DNA from: Lepturacanthus savala
Lineage: Eukaryota; Chordata; Actinopteri; Scombriformes; Trichiuridae
Assembly: GCA_030544235.1 (NCBI GenBank)
Contig: CM060462.1
Coordinates: 38,051,526-38,115,525, forward strand
Direction: 5' to 3'
DNA: 64,000 bases
A program made the translations under genes and the position numbers. The stretch's first letter is position 1. Every line of letters begins with the position of its first letter. Below the pieces are notes generated by a model that saw nothing but the letters and a program-made list of their open reading frames with translations, ran no database searches and had not been told where the DNA came from. Positions 56,640-64,000 of the stretch are shown piece after piece.

Positions 56640-58880
56640 ACTACAGCATGTTCTTTGATATGAATCAAACCCTAAAATACAAGAAGGACTTCGATAAGAA
56701 ATATCTGATATGATCAATATAATGAAACGTTCATATGTCTGGAAATAGACTCCTTGGCTCCGTCTACACATGTTGGTGAGATAACTTAAAGTGCAACCAG
56801 TTTTTAAGTCGATGTCTGAGGATATATCACCAGGAATAAAAGTAGAAATAAATTACTGGCAGGTTTAGAACCAGCAGGCATCGATTCCCAGAAGAATGGT
56901 TGATCTCACTGGTTTGGGACGGACTGGAGAATTACTGAAGACAGAAGAACCTGTCTCAGCATAAATTAAATGAATCAAAAACAAAACTAAGCAATCACAC
57001 ATGCGGCTTTGCAGATTTTAGTGGTAATGAAACTCAACCCAATGAACTAAGGTTTAATCATTTTTATTTTTTTGGGGATAAGGTGACTCATTTCACAGGA
57101 ATCCCATGAATTCTGAGAAAAATATGCTTTTTTGTTTGTTTTTTTTATTTTGTACATAGTTTTTGGTCCTTATAGACTTCATGTATACGTTTTATTCAAA
57201 TACGCATCCCTAAACCCCAATCAGACAATTTATATTAAATTATTTCACATTATTTATATTATTATTACAACAAAAGGAGTGAGTTTATGCTCCATCAACA
57301 CAGCAATAATAATAAATTCTGCATGTTGTCCATGTTGAACCTTTCACTGTGTTTCAAATAGGTTCTTTGTTGTATTTTCCTTTTTATGGATGGTGCATTA
57401 CGCCGTTATTCCCTGCATTCGGCTACCTGTGTATATTCAGATAGGTGAACTGGGAATATATTCATGACAACACCAGTAAAAACAGCTTTATAAATCATCA
57501 GAATGCAAAGTATAACAGGCTTTCACATTAATATCAGGCCTATTCTTGTTGCAATGTTTGAAAAATCAAAAGCAGCTACTACATCATGAGCTGCTGCTGA
57601 ATATACTGATATATATTAATATATTAACATTACCAACGTTACTGTAATAGATGTGCACCACTGATTTGTTTTATTTTCCTGGTTTCCCATCATAACCTTT
57701 TATAATACAAACAAATACTGATCAGGATTAAATATATAATAATCATCATAAAGGGAAGTTTGATTCCAGACATAATCCAACATCTAGATTTTTTTTTAAC
57801 AATTGCCATGAACTTTGTGCTTTAATTGCCAAACAAATGAGTATTTTCTGTTATTTAGGGCTATTGGAGAACATGTACTGTGCCACATTTTATTTATTGT
57901 CATGTGCACATTTGGTCACGACTTTTTTTATTCATTTATTTAAACTGGAAGTTTTCCAAATGTAATCCAAGGTTTGCAGAATCTCTTCATGGCTACAGAA
58001 ATATAATAAAAGTCATAGGAAGGTAAAAAAAGAAAGTGAATGACCTGCAAATCACAGCCGTTTGCTGCATTTTACATGAGATTTTCCAAAAAGTAGCAGT
58101 ACAGTAATAACAGGATTTCAATTTAATGATTGAGACCATTATTATTTATTGGAAAGAGAAGACTTTATATGTATAAAACTGGTTTAACCTCCAGCCTGGA
58201 ACATTTTGTTTTTAGATGTCCCATTTTTATTGTACAGTACAATTTGTGTTTTAAATCTTATACTATACTGTGTAAATGCAGTTTTAGGCTTTAAATTGAG
58301 TCATTTTATAGATTCATTTTGATGATAAACTAGATCTCAAGAACCTAACACTCAGATTCCTGAGGCAATGGAAAAACTGTGTTTTTTCTTCTTTTTTCTT
58401 TAAAACACAAGCATTTAACACCTGAACCATGTGACAAAGACTGATGCATTGACCTTTACACCTTTGACTTTTGTCATGAAGCATAAACCTCAAGCTGCAT
58501 CACACACGTCGGCCTAGAATGTGAATAAACTTCTGCAGAATCATCAGGTGAAACCACAGTTATCAGCCATGAATCACCAGTAAGAAAAGACAAAGTTTTA
58601 TTAATAACACTTTGCATCGTGGGAAAATAACTCCCATAATTTCCCCGTATGCAGATCGTATTGAATTTGCCTGCAGGTGTAATGCAGGTGGAATCTGTGT
58701 TGGCAAATAGTTCAAATAGACTAGAAATGGCTTGAAGCTACAGGCTATAAACATTGATTAGCTGTCTACAGCAACTCAGAGCTGAACAACTTATTTTAAG
58801 CACATTTGTACATCTTTATATACTGTAAAAGTGCAGAGTTGTTGACTCGTTCCATAGATTCTCCCTGATTCCCTGCTCCA
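56640..58880. other. AT-rich DNA without recognised genes
   Basis: Only short frames without domains; nothing that resembles an exon or a bounded repeat. Confidence 0.45.
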
Positions 58881-58899
58881 GCTCTACAGGACTCTGTTT

Positions 58900-59220
58900 T
58901 TTTGTTTAAAGGCTTTTAATGCACCGCGTTGGGTTCTGAAACCGCTCATGTGGGTCCTGATGTGGCCGGGATCCGCCACAGCAGGTTTACAAAGACCTCC
59001 AATGAGAAATTGATCTGACAACCATTCAAGGGTAAATCATTTCCACGAGTTAATTACTTTGGAGGAAGAAGAAGAGGAGGAGGAGGAGGAGGAGGGAGGA
59101 AAAAAAAAACTGGGAGGCCAGGTCTGAGCCCAGGGAGCGGCGGCTACTTACCAGCTGATGGATCACACCGCTGCTCGCTGCCGTTTATGGATTGTTCCAA
59201 CTTTAAATAATGAGGTTTTT
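58900..59220. promoter_or_regulatory. Candidate conserved non-coding block
   Basis: Complex DNA (CACCGCGTTGGGTTCTGAAA, GAGTTAATTACTTTGG) followed by a purine-rich (GGA)n run at about 59,064-59,100 and an A-rich stretch. Confidence 0.35.
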
Positions 59221-59828
59221 TTTCTAGAAACTTCAAGAAAGTGCATCCAGAGGAATTTCAGCATCTTATAACGTCTGTTTGTTTTATTTAGATTCACCGT
59301 TAAGCAGCAGCTTTTCTTCCTGGCTGATATTTAGATAATGACCTTTAACCCTTTCATGCACGGAGGTCACTACAGTGTACAGCAGCTTCTATAAAAATAT
59401 ATCATTATGTTATATAAAAATATATATATTATATATCTAAGGTGACATATGTAAAAACTTTATGGGTTTTGGTTTAATATTTGTAGGAAATCAGTGTTTT
59501 TCTTGGAAAAAAATCACAATGTTTTGACGATAAATCAACATTTTTCTGTTTTTAGAATGTAATTAGAGTTTTTTAAATGTATATATACATAAATAGCTCC
59601 TGTGCTATTACATTGATTTGATTTCTCTTTCAACTCCTAATTACACTGTACTGTTTTCACAGTTCAATTTGACCTGTGCTACATGATTTGAATCATGCTC
59701 GCAGACCATAATTTACCAGAATATGCACCTATGAAAAGATAAACTATGACTCACTTCACAACACGTATTTACAGGAACAGAAACTGAAGATCATTAAACA
59801 ATATAAAAATGAACGACTTTGTTCCACT
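59220..59828. other. AT-rich DNA, no recognised gene
   Basis: Nothing gene-like; TTTCATGCACGGAGGTCAC near 59,352 resembles a word often found at dispersed repeat ends. Confidence 0.4.
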
Positions 59829-60240
59829 TTGAAAATGGTGCAAAACACATAAAAATACACTTGAGTGTATGAGAGTGAAGTTGCTCTTTTAAAGCTATGA
59901 AAATGTAATTGAGTGATATAAGTTCCACTGTTGCATTGTCCTATATGTAACTGTACTGTTGAGTTATTTTAACCCATTAAAGCCTAGATTCATGCATATA
60001 ATTACATCAGTTGAGTCAATAACAATCATGTTATGCATCTATTGTCTTTGCAGTAAAATGGTTGTTATAGTTGCTGTTTGCACAAATATTCCCATAAGCA
60101 AAAATCTATTTATCCCATGTATAAAACTCTTTTCGGGGGATTATTCTAGAGTTGCATGGTTAAATAGATATTATACATGTCAGGGTTGAAAATCATAATA
60201 ATCTAAATAGAATTACCTCTTTCTGGGAAGGTTTGTTCAT
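59829..60240 (+). repeat. Dispersed repeat (ATGTCAGGGTTGAAAATC family), longest copy
   Basis: The left 160 bases (GTGCAAAACACAT to AACCCATTAAAGCCTA) are closely repeated at 61,797-61,965. The right part matches 32,550-32,740 in reverse. It is non-coding. Confidence 0.8.
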
Positions 60241-60589
60241 GTTCTCTGGAGGAATGAGCAGCAAGTTGATTATATGAGAGGAAGAACTACTTTTATGTCA
60301 TTAAAAAGACAAAACAGCTGGATGAGTAGGAATAAAATGTCAGTCAGAGACTTAAAGGCTCAGGTTTATGGGTTAAAGTGAAATGTCTTGTTGAATAATT
60401 ACATGTCACTGACTTCTATAAATAATTAACGGTGATTTTCTTAATAAAACCATCAATATTGACAAAATTGCATATTTATAGAGAGAGCTTCTCTTTTCTC
60501 TTTGAAGGACTGTGGTGACTTTGCTCCTGATTGAAAGCTGAGACTAATAAACATCCTTTTTATTTATTTATTTATTTTTCCCCGAGCTT

Positions 60590-61250
60590 TACACCATGTA
60601 ACATCTTTTGCCTTTTAGGCAGCCAATTTACACATCGTCTCTTATTAGATTTGTGCATTTTAATAAAAAAACCACGGGTGAACTCCAATCTCCTCTAAGT
60701 GACTTTAATCTGCTCAGATTAGTCGATTTGTGCCACGCGTGAGGATAATGCGGTGAGAAGGGATGCATTTTTTATGGATAAGCAGTCAATAACATCAGCG
60801 TGTTACTGCCATAGCGCCGCTTGGCTCGGCTCCAGCCCGTTAATAACATTACTACAATACTCGGTAAAAAAGGCCTGTTGCCTTTGCAAATGGAGCCACC
60901 GTGGGCTCGCTGGGATCTGATTGGATTCCCCCCCTCGGTCCCGCGGGTTGGGAACATGTGTTCCTCCGATCCCCAAAGCAGCTGTCGGCCATGTTTTCAG
61001 AGAAAGAGGCGCCGGCGGCTGTTTACAAACCGCTCATTGTTTTATGCGGCGAGGCCTCCTCAGCCGCCCCCACCTCTCATTAATCAGTGACATGTTTAAA
61101 ACGCTCGCTGTCCTGACCTATCGCTGACGGACGCTGGCATTTAAGAAATACCAGACGGAACGGAGCGTCCGCCATGATGTTTCACCTCAGAAGAAGCCGT
61201 CACCGTGGCGACAGCCCTCCTTATCTCTGTGGTTGATGAGCTCAATGGGC
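60590..61250. promoter_or_regulatory. Candidate conserved non-coding block
   Basis: Complex DNA with CACGCGTGAGGATAATGCGG, CAGCCCGTTAATAACATTAC, and GCAAATGGAGCCACCG. CpGs are frequent. Overlapping frames of 60-89 codons in all + frames show no domain, which argues against an exon. Confidence 0.42.
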
Positions 61251-61714
61251 GATTTCACCTTCTTCAATTATATCTGATGTGTTAAAGGAGTAAAGGTAGA
61301 TAGAAGGAAGTTTTCTGCCATTTGTACAGGTTAAAAGCAACTTTAGAAAAAAATCTTAAAAAAGAAAAGACACAAAGACAGAAAAGCGTGTTTCAAAGAA
61401 GAAGCTAAATAAAAATATTTAAATATATATTTATATAAAATGTAAAATATGTAGGTGCAAGAGTTGCCAATTTACAGAAATTAGACAATTATATTATAAA
61501 ATATATTACAAAAAAGTTGCACAATTATAAATGAGAGATAAAAAAGGCATTAAGGAAATAAGGCAAAATAAATCAAACACCCAAAAAATAACTTATTTAG
61601 TATAAATGATTGAACAAAGGTTGAATTCAACAAAGGTTATTAAAAAATACAAAAATGTAGATGTAGAACTTTAACCATTTGTTCAACTTCAAAAATGACA
61701 GAATATCAACCATA

Positions 61715-61717
<3 letters not shown>

Positions 61718-61792
<75 letters not shown>
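61718..61792. repeat. (TA)n(TG)n compound microsatellite
   Basis: About 25 TA units then 12 TG units. Confidence 0.97.
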
Positions 61793-61796
61793 CTTT

Positions 61797-61965
61797 TGTG
61801 CAAAACACATACAAATACACTTGAGTGGACAAATAAATATATCTTTATAAGATAAGTTGCTGTGTTTTAAAGCTATGAAAATGTAATTGAGTGATATAAG
61901 TTCCACTGTTGCATTTCCCTATATGTAACTGTACTGTTGAGTTATATTAACCCATTAAAGTCTAT
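61797..61965 (+). repeat. Partial copy of the 59.83 kb repeat
   Basis: GTGCAAAACACATACAAATA, AATTGAGTGATATAAGTTCC and AACCCATTAAAGTCTA match, with a 15-20 base difference in the middle. Confidence 0.85.
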
Positions 61966-62229
61966 TTAGTATAAATTTCAGACTCTGTTTTTGTCCCTTT
62001 CCTAAGCTACTAATATTTCAATAATTATTTAATAATTTGATAACATCTGGTGGGTGAAAATAGGAATATCATCAAATCATTGTCTGCAGATGTCTGCATA
62101 TATATATATATAAATGAATGAGTAATAATTGGATAGAACTTTACCAAAAAGCCAATAGTGAGGTTAAGGAATTAAATATCAAGTAGATATTTAGTGATCA
62201 GTAGTTATTCTACCATGTTTTTTTAATAT

Positions 62230-62700
62230 CAGACAGGAAGATATAATACTACGGTGATGATGGCTGTAATCATTTCAGCGATGGTTGCTGATGAGGTTGA
62301 TATTCGCCTTCATCGCAACGAGAGCGGGCGGACAAAGGTCAACCTCTCATAATTCCCCCTCCTGACTCGGGTATGACTGCACATCAGTCAGCCGGGGCTC
62401 CATCATTAACACGTTCCCCGTCAAGGCTTTATCTCGGGTCAAGTTCAACGGCGACTCGCTGCAAATAAAGAAGCACTCCATAACTCAACCCGCTTTATAA
62501 GCACGCCACGGATGATTGACAGCCGCGTAAGTGATGAAGCGCCGTGGCGGAAGATGGATGGGAGGAACAAAAGATCGAAAAAAGAAAGTTTCAAAGTAAA
62601 ATAGCGTAATTTGGAAAACAGATTTAGATGCGGCGGCTTCTCCTTGAAGCAGAAAACACTTGTGTGCTGTGGTTATTCCTCCATATATACACACAGAGGC
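62230..62700. promoter_or_regulatory. Candidate conserved non-coding block with PBX-MEIS site
   Basis: Complex DNA with GGATGATTGACAGCC at about 62,510, a perfect TGATTGACAG PBX-MEIS/PREP site, plus AAAGGTCAACC and CTCATAATTCCCC. CpG-containing throughout. A 69-codon - frame is not recognisable. Confidence 0.48.
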
Positions 62701-63750
62701 AGGAAGAGCTGATCAAAAACACATTTGGGGGGAAAATATACTATTTCATAGACAATGCAGGGTGAGGACAAAGGAATCAGTTGCGACTTTTTGCATCAAT
62801 ACTCACTCAAGTCCAGAGTAATTATTTCCCTGATACACTGGAAATAAACCGTTCTTCCTCCTATTGACTTGCACATGTTCTTGGACAGCAGGAGAAGAGA
62901 GAAGAAGAATTCAAATAGATTAGATGGTGATGTGAGCAAATTGGGGAGTGAGCAAATGTGAAAAAGTAATAGTAATATACGTGAACCTTTCAATGTGTTT
63001 TCTTCAGGGTATTTCTCATGCTGAGATTATAAATGTCGCCACAATCCACTTTTTAAAGCATTGTCATTCTCCATTTGTTTTAAATGAACCCATGCAACAC
63101 TGGAAACTATTTCCAACAAAAACAACCATCAGCAGCAAAGTTCCTCTTGATTAGTTCTGACCTGTTCTACATGTTAAGGTCAATGAAAATAAAGTTTCAA
63201 CTCAATCTTCCACATGTTCCTAAAGGTAAAAAAAAGCTACTTGTTCATGACAATACACCATCATCATCAATCCTTTGATTTTTACAGTTTGTCCTCTTTG
63301 ACCCAACATTAATGCAACAGATTGAATTAAATCTTTATAAATAATTTACAGTTTAAAGCTTCATAAAGAACAGAAAGAGGGAATGTTTATGGTTAGAGTA
63401 GAACTTTCAAATATAAATCAATGCATGAAAAACGTGACGTTGCCAAAGAAATCATGATGATTATCATATATTCCCATCAACAGCAGGTAAATCTATGTAT
63501 TTCACTTTTTTTTATTTTGTCACTCTTGACTGGATGAATGAAAACTGTTCATAAACTTTTCGACTACTGCTACTTCCGGTTAGCCCAATGCTAACTTGGA
63601 GCCCCATATTTGTGGTTATTATTACTATTATTATTAGTGTCATTAGGTTTTAAGTATTCTTTGTGTGTGCTTGATTGTTGGCATCTGTTAAGTAGATACT
63701 TGTGTTTTAATAGTTGTCATTTAATTTTAATGAATGGTGCATTACATCAT
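62700..63750. other. AT-rich DNA, no recognised gene
   Basis: Short frames only; no domains or clear repeats. Confidence 0.45.
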
Positions 63751-63754
63751 TGTT

Positions 63755-64000
63755 CAATAGGTAGATAGGTTGGTAGATAGATTCATAGGTGAGTTATTTC
63801 TGTCTAAATACTTCTACGACTTCTGACCTCTCCTGTTTTTGGTTTGGTCGATAGGTTAGTAGATTGGTTGATGGTTTGGTAGATTGGTGAAAGGTTGGTA
63901 GATAAGTTGGTAGATGCATAGATAGGTTGGGAGTTTGGTTAGTAGATAGGTTGGTAGATGGGTTTGTAAGGGGATAGATTGGTTGGTAGATTAGTAGATA
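63755..64000. repeat. Degenerate GGTAGATAGGTT-type tandem array, runs off window
   Basis: TAGGTTGGTAGATAG words recur with T/A/G changes to the window end; an unrelated stretch interrupts at about 63,795-63,840. Confidence 0.85.

Overview
The window looks like a piece of a teleost fish chromosome, probably from a spiny-rayed (percomorph) fish. The evidence is the mix of repeats: chromodomain Ty3/gypsy retrotransposons, L2/CR1-like LINE fragments with the tail typical of fish, a Tc1-like remnant of a type common in fish, short inverted-repeat elements, and many CA, TA, GATA and GA microsatellites. The base composition is AT-rich with sharply bounded GC-richer islands. I found no host protein-coding gene. 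Every long open frame with recognisable domains belongs to a transposable element, and the other long frames are minisatellite or microsatellite translations. Species, chromosome and neighbouring genes cannot be read from the sequence.

Layout. 1-4.8 kb: the 3' part of a Ty3/gypsy element on the + strand (gag-protease, pol with chromodomain, 3' LTR), cut by the window edge. 5-8.7 kb: AT-rich DNA with two complex unique blocks. 8.8-11.8 kb: a second, 5'-truncated Ty3/gypsy element on the - strand, with one LTR ending in a tRNA-Gly-like sequence. 11.9-21.4 kb: repeats (a 31-bp-type minisatellite element, an octamer-rich array, a GATA array, a LINE fragment, an inverted-repeat cascade and a 1.4-kb degenerate array) around unique blocks at 14.7 and 17.3 kb. 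23.6-27.6 kb: a CpG-rich block and two related 40-bp elements that flank a 57-bp minisatellite array. 28-35.7 kb: LINE fragments, an element with 25-bp terminal inverted repeats, an LTR remnant and dispersed repeats. 36-42.7 kb: AT-rich DNA with complex blocks at 39.3 and 42.1 kb. 42.8-46.6 kb: the largest copy of the 31-bp-type element and a locally repeated segment. 47.8-49.3 kb: a second copy of the 57-bp array whose 252-bp flank differs from the first at one position by eye. 49.4-64 kb: several complex blocks (49.5, 53.6, 55.7, 59.0, 60.9, 62.4 kb) among microsatellites, a Tc1-like remnant and dispersed repeats.

Interpretation. About fifteen GC-richer, low-repeat blocks contain homeodomain, octamer, SOX-like, PBX-MEIS and YY1-type motifs. 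They resemble the conserved non-coding elements around developmental regulators. This is inference, because I could not align the sequence to other genomes. The strongest sequence-based observations are: two near-identical copies of a 57-bp minisatellite plus its flank 22 kb apart; a TIR-bounded element family that carries its own minisatellite; a pair of paralogous 40-bp candidate regulatory elements; an LTR ending in a tRNA-like module with A and B boxes; and a cascade of overlapping perfect inverted repeats.
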